NCBI GenBank assembly: GCA_964429355.1
Contig: CAYSCH010000381.1
Span: 1 to 9,040, forward strand
Length of the DNA: 9,040 bases
Source: JAAYAY01 sp964429355
Lineage (GTDB): Bacteria > Planctomycetota > Planctomycetia > Pirellulales > Thermoguttaceae
Direction of reading: 5' to 3'
Shown: positions 1 to 6,296 of the stretch, in pieces
Layout of the letters: every line of letters begins with the position of its first letter
How positions within the stretch are numbered: position 1 is the first letter of the stretch
The notes under the pieces: model-generated
What the model was told of the DNA's origin: nothing
Database searches by the model: none
Seen by the model: only the letters and a program-made list of their open reading frames with translations
Made by a program: the position numbers and the translations under genes

Positions 1-230
1 CGTCGGGATCGGGACTGTGGCCCACGCGGATGAGTTGTCGGGAGTCGTTCACGGGTCGGTGTTGCCATGGTTGAGGTTGAGACGGCCGCCCGCCAGGTAT
101 GGGGGACTGGGATCCGCCTGTGGATCCGGGATCGTCGCATATTCAGCAGAAGCTGGCAGGCGGCGTCGACGGCGGTGACGGACTGCCGGCTGCCGGCGTT
201 CGGAGAGCGCCTGTTCCCTATGGTAGCCGT
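1..230. other. region downstream of fliS, no convincing gene
   Basis: This stretch follows the fliS stop codon, reading along the minus strand. Open frames exist on both strands because the region is GC-rich, but none has a recognisable domain or a clear ribosome binding site. A minus-strand ATG at 66-68 opens a frame (MATPTRERLPTTHP...) that runs off the window edge after 22 codons. It could be the start of a further gene in the flagellar operon, but nothing supports it apart from its position. Confidence 0.4.
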
Positions 231-752
231 TCAGGCCTCGATCGAGAACCCCGTGGAAATGCCGTCTTCCCCGGCAAAGTCGGAGGAGAGGTCCAGTGCG
301 GGCATCCTGCCGGCGGGCGCAGCCGGCACGGGCTGGGGGGGTGAAGTGTAGCTGGAGAGGGTGGTCCTTGCGGCCTCATTCTCGCTCGGTTTCTCCTGCT
401 CGAGTTGCTCGCAGACCCGGCGCCATGTATCGCGTTCGATTTCCAGCACACGGATGCAATCGTCGAGCTTGGAATTGTCGCGGCTGACTTGCGCCTCGTT
501 GATGCTGCGGAAGATGAACATGTAGATCGCGGCGACCTNNNNNNNNNNATTCAAACCGGCAAGGATCTGAGTGACGATCTGCTGGGCACGAATCAGGGCC
601 TCGCAGCACTGTTCGTGGCAGCCCTCGCTGCGCAGGTGTTTTCCCCGCGCGAGATTGCGGATGGCGGCTTCGATGAGCAGGTACTGCAACTTCTGGGGCG
701 TTGCGGTCATGACCTCGGTTTCAAGATAGGAATTGCGGGTCGGCGACTGCAC
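231..752 (-). CDS. fliS: FliS, flagellar export chaperone for flagellin (contains assembly gap)
   Basis: FliS binds the C-terminus of flagellin in the cytoplasm, prevents premature polymerisation and delivers flagellin to the flagellar export apparatus. The family signature is visible at residues 8-37 (NSYLETEVMTATPQKLQYLL...), the usual N-terminal helix with its T-A-T-P-x-K-L segment. The C-terminal helices follow at residues 73-118 (VAAIYMFIFRSINEAQ, then IRVLEIERDTWRRVCEQL). Residues 120-173 are a Pro/Ala/Ser-rich tail that the core fold does not need. The start is GTG at 752, supported by AGGAG at 760-764 with 7 nt spacing. The gene lies 152 bp after fliD on the same strand, the canonical fliD-fliS order. 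Ten Ns at 539-548 fall between helices. The frame is retained on both sides, but the stretch between ILAGLN and VAAIY looks several residues short of what I expect for FliS, so the true gap may be longer than 10 bases. Confidence 0.88.
   Translation of the reverse strand: MQSPTRNSYLETEVMTATPQKLQYLLIEAAIRNLARGKHLRSEGCHEQCCEALIRAQQIVTQILAGLNXXXXVAAIYMFIFRSINEAQVSRDNSKLDDCIRVLEIERDTWRRVCEQLEQEKPSENEAARTTLSSYTSPPQPVPAAPAGRMPALDLSSDFAGEDGISTGFSIEA
539..548. other. assembly gap (10 N) inside fliS
   Basis: Ten consecutive undetermined bases. Both flanks are fliS coding sequence in the same frame if the gap is taken at face value. A 10-N run is a common placeholder for a scaffold gap of unknown size, so the missing sequence may be longer. 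Confidence 0.95.
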
Positions 753-836
753 GAGGAGACTCCTGGGTCGTTCGTTGGTGGACTACAGCGCTTCTGCGTG
801 GTTGGCCTTCTCAGGAGAATTGCGGGGTGCCTGAGA

Positions 837-872
837 ACCGGCCACCGCCCCGGCCGGTCCTTCACGGCCGGT
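837..872. repeat. GGCCGGT-rich hairpin between fliD and fliS
   Basis: ACCGGCC at 837-843 pairs perfectly with GGCCGGT at 852-858 across an 8-nt loop. A second GGCCGGT at 866-872 could pair with the same arm instead. A smaller stem (ACGGG...CCCGT, extended by a G-T pair) lies nearer the fliD stop. No T-run follows on the minus strand, so this is not a classical intrinsic terminator. It could attenuate transcription or stabilise the end of fliD mRNA, which would let FliD and FliS levels differ within one operon. That role is inferred. Confidence 0.4.
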
Positions 873-904
873 CAACCACGGGCTCAATGAACCCGTTCTC
901 GATG

Positions 905-3664
905 TTAATCGTCGTCGTTGTTCTTGTAGTACTTGCCGATGTACGTGATGGAATCGAGGTAATCGAGATTCGACTGCATCTTGGCAATGGCGAGTTCCAT
1001 ATTGGCGAACTCCATCAGCATCCGTTCCTTCTGGAACTCCAGCCGCTCGTCCATCCATTCGACTTTCGCCTCGTTCTTTTCGATCTTCTGGCCGAGAACG
1101 AGATAGCGGTTCGTCAATGTGGACGAATCCTCGCCAGCCAACTGCTCCGCGAGCGTATCGAACTTCGCGGCGAATCCAGTTTTTTCCGTGGTAAAGAAGG
1201 CCTTCACCGCCTCTCGGTCCGTTTCGAAAAGCTCTTTGAGAGCCGTGGAATCGAAGCTCAGAGTTCCGTCGGTGCCAATATCGATGCCGATCTGGGCGAG
1301 AGACTGGATGGTTCCCAGACCCAAGAAACGGCCGCTGAGGAAGCCGGAGAGATTGGATTCCAGACGCAGGGCGGTTGAGTCGCTGGTCAGAATACTGCTC
1401 ACGTCGTTTTCCGCGTCGTAGGCCGTATACTTATCGAGCGACTCGCGCAAACGGTTGTAGTTGGTGACGAAGGTCTCGACGTTGGCGATCAGGTCGGTGT
1501 CGGAGCTGGAGACGGTGATCGTGACCGGGGAAGTCGAAGCCTCGTTGACGGTCAGCGACACGCCTTCGATGACGTTGGTGAACCTGTTGGTGGCGGAACT
1601 GAGCACGATTCCCGACACGGCCGAGTTGAGCCCCCCCATGAGAAGAAGGGCATCTTGAGCCTCGGCGGTCTCGGTGAGAGCGAAGCCCAAACCGGACATG
1701 TCGACCACCATGGCGCCGGCGGCCCCCGTCATGTCGCTGGTCAGGGTCATGCGGTAAGCGTTTCGAGAACCATCGACGAACGACTTGGCCGTGAAGTCGC
1801 CACGGAGGTCATTGATCTTCGCGATCAGATCGTCGAGGGTTTCGTCCTCCTCCAATTCGATCGTGTAGGTGGTAGAACCGTCGACGACCTGGAGTTCTTC
1901 GCCGTCGATTTCGACAGTCTTGGCGCCACCGAGGAGGTGGAGATCTGCGGCCGTGGTGGTATTCGTCTCGGCGATCGTGAGGGTTCCCTTGCCGCCGGCC
2001 TGATCGCGGATCCAGATTCCATCCCCCGTCGCGTTGATTTCGGCATAGACGTCCGCCCCCAGCCGGTTGATTTCCTTGATCAGGTCGCCGACCGTTTCCA
2101 CGCTGGAATTGACATTGAGGGTCGAGGTCACTCCCTTGCTGTCGGTGATCTGGATCTTGCCCTGCCGCACTCCGCTTCCACCGTTGAGGTCGGCGAGTTT
2201 CATGTTCTGGGAGACGACCTGCTGGTGGAGATCGCCGCTGCTGACGTTACTGACGGCGGCATCGACGGCGATTCCGAGGGTCTCGGCGGTTGCCATGGCG
2301 TCGGCACTGGCCACGATCATATTGCTGGCCGAGCTGCCGGTGGTATCGGTGAGGACAATGCCGGTTTTGGCGGCGTTCACCGAGGCGGTGATGCCGACTT
2401 CGGCGGCATTGATGGCACTGAGAACATCTTCGAGAGTCTCGGCGTTCTTCAGGGAGATCGTGTCGGTTGCGCCGGAGCGATCGGTCAGTTCGAGCGATCC
2501 GAGCGATCCGATTCCCTTCGATCCGCCCAGTGTCGAAAGGAGCACCGACTTCAGCCCCCCGAGGAGCCGGCGGCCGGTGATCTCTCCGTCGGCCGACTGG
2601 CCGGCGATCCCGAGGTCCTCGGCGGCAGTCGTGCCGCTCATCGATTCGATGCGGAACGTCCCTGCCCCGTCCGTCAGATCGTGGATCACGAGCCGCTCCC
2701 CGTCGGCCGAGATTTCCACGCGGAGCTTCTCGGGACTGGCGGCGTTGATGACCTCCATGATGTCGCCGAGAGTTGTTTCCGCGGTCGACGTCGAGTCGGT
2801 TGTGTTGAGCGGGGAGAAGTCGATCGCTCCTTGCGTGCCATCGCGGAGTTGGTAGACGATGTCCGGGAGAGCCGAGTTGCGGCTGATGCCATTGCCGTCG
2901 TTGAGAAGATCCAGTTCCACGTCTTCTGTGAGGTAGACGAGATCTTTGCCGCTGGCAACGGATGCGGCCACGTCGATACCGTTGAGCCCGAGCGAATCGG
3001 CGGTGGTGCCGTTGCCGACTTCCTGGACTTTCAGATTGGAGAGTTCGAGGCCGGTATGGTCGATGAGGCGGATGCCGTCTCCATGGGCTTCGGCCGTCAG
3101 GTTGATCTGGCCGTTGCTGTTGATGGCGTCGAGCACGTCGTCGACCGTCTGGACGGTGGAGAGATCGATCTCGGCGCTGGCTCCGCTGCGATCGGTAATG
3201 CGGATCTTTCCGCGGTCGATGCCGGTGCCGCCGTTCAGCAGATCGAGTGAAGCGGGCCGCTCGACGTCTGAGCCGAAGCGAATGGTCATGGAGCCGCCGC
3301 CGAGGGCATCGGTGTTGGATTTGACGCCCGAGGTGAGCAGTTGTTGCTGCTGAGCGGTCTGGAGGGGCGTGAACCGATAGGTCCCTTCGGCGGGATCTCC
3401 GGTGACGGTGGCGGAGATCAGGCTCGGCTGGCTGCTGGCGACCGACATGGTTTCAAAGATGTCGTCTTTCGCCAGATTGTTGGTGACATACTGGACGGAG
3501 AGGACGAGGGCCGACAACTCGGTGATCGCATACTGCTCGTCGGTGAGGGCCTTGGTGCGAGTCTCCAGGTTGTCGCGATTGACGGAGGCGAGCTCTATGA
3601 GCTGATCGACGAGCTTGCCGTAATCGATTCCTGAGATGAGCCCGGTGGTGGTCTGGATTCCCAT
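905..3664 (-). CDS. fliD: FliD, flagellar hook-associated protein 2 (filament cap), long form
   Basis: FliD forms the cap at the distal end of the flagellum and helps exported flagellin subunits insert into the growing filament. The 919-residue product starts with the FliD N-terminal domain (residues about 1-110, GLISGIDYGKLVDQLIELA). It ends with the FliD C-terminal domain (about 680-915), including a predicted coiled-coil stretch (LGQKIEKNEAKVEWMDERLE at about 857-876) and the terminal helix AIAKMQSNLDYLDSITYIGK. Between them are about five copies of a flagellin-IN-like unit, at roughly 142-210, 252-333, 383-445, 492-555 and 590-650. Each has a GKI.ITD.SG strand, a T..D.(I/L)..IN helix and a DGI.(L/I).D strand. 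Typical proteobacterial FliD is about 450-650 residues, so the extra length is mostly these repeats. The ATG at 3664 gives the expected MGIQTTTGLISG start; only a weak GGGTGA precedes it. It is the first gene of a fliD-fliS operon and is transcribed away from the metallo-hydrolase gene. Confidence 0.95.
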   Translation of the reverse strand: MGIQTTTGLISGIDYGKLVDQLIELASVNRDNLETRTKALTDEQYAITELSALVLSVQYVTNNLAKDDIFETMSVASSQPSLISATVTGDPAEGTYRFTPLQTAQQQQLLTSGVKSNTDALGGGSMTIRFGSDVERPASLDLLNGGTGIDRGKIRITDRSGASAEIDLSTVQTVDDVLDAINSNGQINLTAEAHGDGIRLIDHTGLELSNLKVQEVGNGTTADSLGLNGIDVAASVASGKDLVYLTEDVELDLLNDGNGISRNSALPDIVYQLRDGTQGAIDFSPLNTTDSTSTAETTLGDIMEVINAASPEKLRVEISADGERLVIHDLTDGAGTFRIESMSGTTAAEDLGIAGQSADGEITGRRLLGGLKSVLLSTLGGSKGIGSLGSLELTDRSGATDTISLKNAETLEDVLSAINAAEVGITASVNAAKTGIVLTDTTGSSASNMIVASADAMATAETLGIAVDAAVSNVSSGDLHQQVVSQNMKLADLNGGSGVRQGKIQITDSKGVTSTLNVNSSVETVGDLIKEINRLGADVYAEINATGDGIWIRDQAGGKGTLTIAETNTTTAADLHLLGGAKTVEIDGEELQVVDGSTTYTIELEEDETLDDLIAKINDLRGDFTAKSFVDGSRNAYRMTLTSDMTGAAGAMVVDMSGLGFALTETAEAQDALLLMGGLNSAVSGIVLSSATNRFTNVIEGVSLTVNEASTSPVTITVSSSDTDLIANVETFVTNYNRLRESLDKYTAYDAENDVSSILTSDSTALRLESNLSGFLSGRFLGLGTIQSLAQIGIDIGTDGTLSFDSTALKELFETDREAVKAFFTTEKTGFAAKFDTLAEQLAGEDSSTLTNRYLVLGQKIEKNEAKVEWMDERLEFQKERMLMEFANMELAIAKMQSNLDYLDSITYIGKYYKNNDDD

Positions 3665-3700
3665 GTTTCACCCGCCAGTTGGGGAAAGGGATTGTGCCAA

Positions 3701-3727
3701 CCCAATGCCATTGGACATGGCGTTGGG
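3701..3727 (-). promoter_or_regulatory. stem-loop in the fliD 5' leader
   Basis: CCCAATGCCA (3701-3710) and TGGCGTTGGG (3718-3727) form a 10-position stem with a 7-nt loop. On the plus strand all positions pair, one of them as G-T. In the fliD transcript the same position is a C-A mismatch, leaving nine pairs. It starts 37 nt before the fliD ATG and contains a smaller palindrome CCAAT-GCC-ATTGG. It could be an mRNA leader structure or a protein-binding site. Confidence 0.35.
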
Positions 3728-3758
3728 AGCGTGCCTACAAGTTGCCTTCATCGAATGC

Positions 3759-3787
3759 GGATCGGCGAAGAATCCCGGAGAAGTTTA
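3759..3787 (-). promoter_or_regulatory. candidate FliA (sigma-28) promoter for fliD
   Basis: On the minus strand, TAAACTTC (3787-3780) resembles the sigma-28 -35 element TAAAGTTT, and GCCGATCC (3766-3759) resembles the -10 element GCCGATAA with its GCCGAT core intact. The spacer is 13 nt against the enterobacterial optimum of 11, which weakens the call. The position, about 95 nt upstream of fliD with the right orientation, fits a late flagellar gene. Confidence 0.38.
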
Positions 3788-3801
3788 GCGATTCCTCGTG
3801 A

Positions 3802-3828
3802 CCGGAATCATCGGAATAACCGGAACTA
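3802..3828. repeat. three tandem 9-bp repeats (YCGGAAY motif)
   Basis: Three consecutive 9-mers, CCGGAATCA, TCGGAATAA and CCGGAACTA, share a YCGGAAY core repeated every 9 bp. They lie directly upstream of the candidate fliD -35 element. The spacing is close to a helical turn, so they could be an activator or repressor binding array. Chance is also possible given how short they are. Confidence 0.35.
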
Positions 3829-3954
3829 AATGGCCTTGCGTGATTCCCTGAGAAATAGTTGTTATGAAGATAGCCGCGTGGGCTTGCCCCGCGCTCGCGC
3901 TGCGTCCGTGTTTTGCCGCGAACTCTGTCAGCCCGTCCCATCGAGTTCTCCTGC

Positions 3955-3990
3955 GCCTTGCCGCAATTTCCTCTGGGAAACCCGCAAGGC
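3955..3990 (+). promoter_or_regulatory. large stem-loop in the metallo-hydrolase 5' leader
   Basis: The outer stem GCCTTGC (3955-3961) pairs perfectly with GCAAGGC (3984-3990). The inner stem TTTCC (3967-3971) pairs perfectly with GGAAA (3976-3980) around a TCTG loop. An asymmetric internal loop (CGCAA / CCC) separates them. The structure ends 10 nt before the ribosome binding site of the next gene, so it could affect translation. It is not a clear terminator, because only TATTTAG follows. It does not match a riboswitch class I recognise. Confidence 0.4.
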
Positions 3991-4012
3991 TATTTAGAAA
4001 AGGGATCTCACC

Positions 4013-4930
4013 ATGCTCGTCACCGGTCCACCGAAACAGATCGTCGCGGGGCTCACGATGCTCGGCACCGACGAGTATCCCATTTACCTCTTCCGGGACG
4101 GCGGCGAGGCCGCGATCTTCGAAGGGGGCACCGGCGCCATGGGCCCCCTCGTGCGGGATCAACTGGCCGCCCTTTCAATCGATACGGCCACCGTCCGGCA
4201 ACTGATTATCACCCACGCCCATCCCGACCACGTGATGGCGGTACCCATGTTTCGCCAACTGCTGCCGGCTGTGGCCGTCGCGGTCTCCGAGATCGGTGCC
4301 AAGACGCTCGAGTTTGAGAAGGCGGTCTCCTTCTTCTGCCAGGTCGACCAGACCCTCACCGGCGCCATGCTCGAGGCCGGCCGGATCACCGAGCAGCAAC
4401 GCCCCGCGCCGCTGGCCGAGATGAAGATCGCCGTCGACCGCACCCTCAAGGAGGGCGACAAGATCGAGGTGGGCGGCGCCGCGTTCGACGTCCTCCAGAC
4501 GCCCGGCCACAGCGAGTGCAGCCTCAGCTTCCACGAGCCCAAACGGGGCATCCTCATCATCTCCGACGCCACCGGCTACTACATGCCCCAATACAACGAT
4601 TGGTGGCCCAACTACTTTTCGGGCTACGGCCCCTATGTCGACTCGATCCGGCGCCTGGCGGGCCTGGAGGCCGACGTTCTGTGTCTCAGCCACAATGGGG
4701 CCCTTCAGGGCAAGGACGAGGTGGCCGCCTATTTCGCCGGCGCCCTCGCCGCTACCGAGAGTTACCACGCCCGCATTGTGAACGAGGTCAAGGCCGGCCG
4801 TCCCTTTCGCGAACTGGCCGAACAGCTCGGCACCGAGATCCACGCGAAAACGGGTCTCCTCCCGGTCGACTTCTTCCAGAAGAACTGCGGCCTGCTGGTC
4901 AAGCACTCAATGAAACACGAGGGAATGTAG
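4013..4930 (+). CDS. metallo-beta-lactamase-fold hydrolase
   Basis: A 305-residue soluble protein of the MBL superfamily, probably a hydrolase with a two-metal centre; the substrate cannot be read from the sequence. All the metal ligands of the fold are present in order: H-A-H-P-D-H at residues 68-73, His166 in TPGHSE, Asp185 in ISDATGYY and His227 in LCLSHNG. The N-terminal strands EYPIYLFRDGGEAAIFEGG are also typical. There is no signal peptide or membrane segment, so it is likely cytoplasmic. ATG at 4013 follows AGGGA (4001-4005) with good spacing. Third codon positions are overwhelmingly G or C, unlike the ATPase and RloB genes further on. The gene stands alone, divergent from fliD, with the large leader stem-loop just upstream. 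A degenerate copy of its codons 272-289 occurs at 7772-7830. Residues from about 245 on (ESYHARIVNEV to KHSMKHEG) form the helical C-terminal extension seen in many stand-alone members. Confidence 0.9.
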   Translation: MLVTGPPKQIVAGLTMLGTDEYPIYLFRDGGEAAIFEGGTGAMGPLVRDQLAALSIDTATVRQLIITHAHPDHVMAVPMFRQLLPAVAVAVSEIGAKTLEFEKAVSFFCQVDQTLTGAMLEAGRITEQQRPAPLAEMKIAVDRTLKEGDKIEVGGAAFDVLQTPGHSECSLSFHEPKRGILIISDATGYYMPQYNDWWPNYFSGYGPYVDSIRRLAGLEADVLCLSHNGALQGKDEVAAYFAGALAATESYHARIVNEVKAGRPFRELAEQLGTEIHAKTGLLPVDFFQKNCGLLVKHSMKHEGM

Positions 4931-4950
4931 CTGAACCCACCAGGGGGCGG

Positions 4951-5126
4951 GTAGCCCTGAACGACCGTGAGAAGTTATCACGGTGTGCCACTGTCTACTT
5001 GTTGACAGTGCCTGAACAAGGGCAAAGCGTTTACACTGCGGGTACCACCGGTTCTTGAACCGGTGTGGCGCAGCCACGGGAGGCGGGCAGCCCAGGCTCT
5101 TGAACCTCCTGGGACGTGCGTCCCAG
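4951..5126. repeat. palindrome cluster, REP-like, upstream of the REP-associated transposase
   Basis: At least five inverted repeats are packed into about 165 bp. ACCGTGA/TCACGGT (4964-4970, 4978-4984) has a 7-nt loop. CACTGTC/GACAGTG (4989-4995, 5004-5010) has an 8-nt loop. CACCGGTTC/GAACCGGTG (5046-5054, 5057-5065) has a 2-nt loop. GTGGC/GCCAC (5065-5069, 5073-5077) has a 3-nt loop. CTGGGAC/GTCCCAG (5109-5115, 5120-5126) has a 4-nt loop and competes with CCCAGG/CCTGGG (5091-5096, 5108-5113). GTAG at 4951-4954 and GGAG within 5079-5082 resemble the tetranucleotides that precede REP hairpins recognised by RAYT enzymes. Their position, directly before such an enzyme, suggests REP-type substrate repeats. 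No T-runs follow any stem. Confidence 0.6.
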
Positions 5127-5165
5127 AAGGTTGCATTCGTGGCCCGCAGTGACCAGAATACACCC

Positions 5166-5600
5166 ATGCCAAACCGCCGCCGCATCATCGATGACCGTTT
5201 GTACGCCCACTTCGTTACGTTCTCGGTGTACCGCCGGCGTCGTTTGTTGGACCTGGACCATCCCAAGCGGATCGTCCTCGGCGTGTTGAACGAAGAGTTG
5301 CGCGGACGTGAAGCTCTCTGCGTCGGCTTCGTGCTGATGCCCGATCACGTCCATGGAATTGTCTGGTTTCCCCGAACCGGATCGCTAAGCGGTTTCATGC
5401 ACGGCTGGAAACGGAAATCTGGTTTTCACATTCGTTCGTGGTATCGGCGCGCGGAGCCAACCTGCTTCGAGGGCTTCGGCGAAGGCGACCGCTTCTGGCA
5501 ACCGAAATACTACTCTTTTCTCGGTGTTGCAGCGATCCAGTCCGCGACCGGCTCAGTTGGCTCCGAACGGAAAACTCGCCAACAACTTCGCATTCTGTAA
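5166..5600 (+). pseudogene. REP-associated tyrosine transposase (RAYT, Y1/HUH family), C-terminally broken
   Basis: RAYT proteins are single-domain HUH endonucleases related to IS200/IS605 TnpA; they nick and join REP hairpin DNA. The ATG at 5166 gives MPNRRRIIDDRLYAHFVTFS, a normal start for this family. The HUH motif is His61-Val-His63 in GFVLMPDHVHGIVWF. The region expected to hold the catalytic tyrosine is FWQPKYYSF (residues 110-118, candidates Tyr115/Tyr116). From residue about 119 (near 5520) the sequence stops resembling the family. The usual helix with the Y.H.NPV.RGLV-type motif and the W.WSS segment is absent, and the frame ends after 144 residues where I expect about 170-190. The protein is therefore probably inactive, or at best a catalytic core without its C-terminal helix. 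It lies just downstream of the palindrome cluster and converges on the RloB gene, 66 bp away. Confidence 0.75.
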
Positions 5601-5666
5601 ACTCCGTGGCCGGGACTACAAGGACTAACTGCTGTGCAGTCTTGGCGGAAGGGTGATTCTGTTGCA

Positions 5667-6290
5667 TCACGAATGCGTACGGATGCTCTCGGTCAGTCTC
5701 CAAATCCCGGTTGTCGGATTCCTTCCTTCGTCGTCGTCTGCCGAAGCCTGTGCGTCCAACTGAGACGCTCGCCGAACGGCCGTTGGATACCCTGCCGAAT
5801 AGTCGGAGTAGTCAACGTGCTTGCTGTAGTTCGGGATGTATCGTTTCATCATTCGCTGCAAGGCGTGTCGATGTTGCATCCCTGGCTGGTCGGAAAAATG
5901 CAGCCATAACCAGAGTTCGATACACGGATTTGAGATTGCGAGTTCCATCCCGCAGTCTTGAGCCATTTGCCTGGCATGAGGGATGTTCGGATGCTGATCC
6001 ACGTCGAAGACACACCACACCTCATCGTAGCAGAGGTTTTCGTCGTTCTCTCGCCGCGCCCGTTTCTCCGCCTGACGCTTGCGTTCCTTCGCAGATTCAA
6101 CAATCGTCTTGGGAACGCCAACTCCACCGACCACCTCCACGCGCACTCTCGGATTCCTGACAGCTTTCGCGAATTGGCGTAGATACTCCGGTTCCGTTAC
6201 CTCCCCCTCCGTCACAACCAGAATCACCGGCCTGGATTCCTTGTAGGGTGCCCGCCTGGCCGGTCGCCGTGTGCGATCTCTCTTCCCCAC
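5667..6290 (-). CDS. rloB: RloB-family protein (TOPRIM-like nuclease candidate, AbiLii-type)
   Basis: A 207-residue protein with the conserved features of the RloB family: a basic N-terminus (residues 1-20), then VILVVTEGEVTEPEYLRQF (22-40) with an acidic TEGE...E cluster. Next is YDEVWCVFDVDQH (88-100) with a D-x-D pair (Asp96, Asp98), ISNPCIELWLWLHF (119-132) with the N-P-x-x-E-x-W motif, and NPTTGIWRLTESI (191-203) near the C-terminus. The E...DxD pattern resembles TOPRIM metal sites, so a nuclease role is likely but inferred. The family is named from an ORF in the type I restriction loci of Campylobacter and includes AbiLii of the lactococcal abortive infection system AbiL. The start is GTG at 6290, 6 nt after the ATPase stop codon, with GAGGGAG inside the end of the ATPase gene as ribosome binding site, so translation is probably coupled. 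Length is normal for the family and no key motif is missing. Confidence 0.85.
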   Translation of the reverse strand: MGKRDRTRRPARRAPYKESRPVILVVTEGEVTEPEYLRQFAKAVRNPRVRVEVVGGVGVPKTIVESAKERKRQAEKRARRENDENLCYDEVWCVFDVDQHPNIPHARQMAQDCGMELAISNPCIELWLWLHFSDQPGMQHRHALQRMMKRYIPNYSKHVDYSDYSAGYPTAVRRASQLDAQASADDDEGRNPTTGIWRLTESIRTHS

Positions 6291-6296
6291 TTCCGG

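Larger units (their letters stand above)
3665..4012. other. divergent intergenic region fliD / metallo-hydrolase
   Basis: No credible gene lies in these 348 bases; open frames here have no recognisable content. From the fliD side the region holds a leader hairpin at 3701-3727, a FliA-like promoter candidate at 3759-3787, three 9-bp repeats at 3802-3828 and a strong stem-loop at 3955-3990. A ribosome binding site for the metallo-hydrolase (AGGGA, 4001-4005, 7 nt before the ATG) closes the region. I found no convincing sigma-70 promoter for the plus strand. Confidence 0.6.

Noticed and set aside
1655..3250. 531-codon plus-strand open frame antisense to fliD
   Set aside because: It mirrors the fliD codon pattern on the opposite strand, has no recognisable domain, and fliD is a clear match across the same bases.
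3665..3700. TTGGCAC followed by CTTTCC on the minus strand as a sigma-54 promoter for fliD
   Set aside because: The -24 half is good, but the -12 half lacks the required GC at the right spacing, so the site is not credible.
3955..3995. Resemblance of GGAAACCCGCAAGGCTA to part of a c-di-GMP-I riboswitch
   Set aside because: Only the CGCAAGGC-like piece matches; the partner helix and the conserved upstream AAACC/tetraloop arrangement are absent.
4175..4906. 243-codon minus-strand frame opposite the metallo-hydrolase
   Set aside because: This is an antisense shadow of a GC-rich gene with all MBL motifs on the plus strand; the shadow has no family features.
4964..5010. Intrinsic terminator for the metallo-hydrolase gene
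   Set aside because: The stems are real, but neither is followed by a T-run on the plus strand; REP-like repeats explain them better.
4951..5126. CRISPR array
   Set aside because: The palindromes differ in sequence and spacing; there is no repeated unit with regular spacers and no cas gene nearby.
5395..5703. 102-codon minus-strand ORF overlapping the transposase and the end of rloB
   Set aside because: It overlaps two supported genes and starts inside the rloB coding region; it has no domain I recognise.
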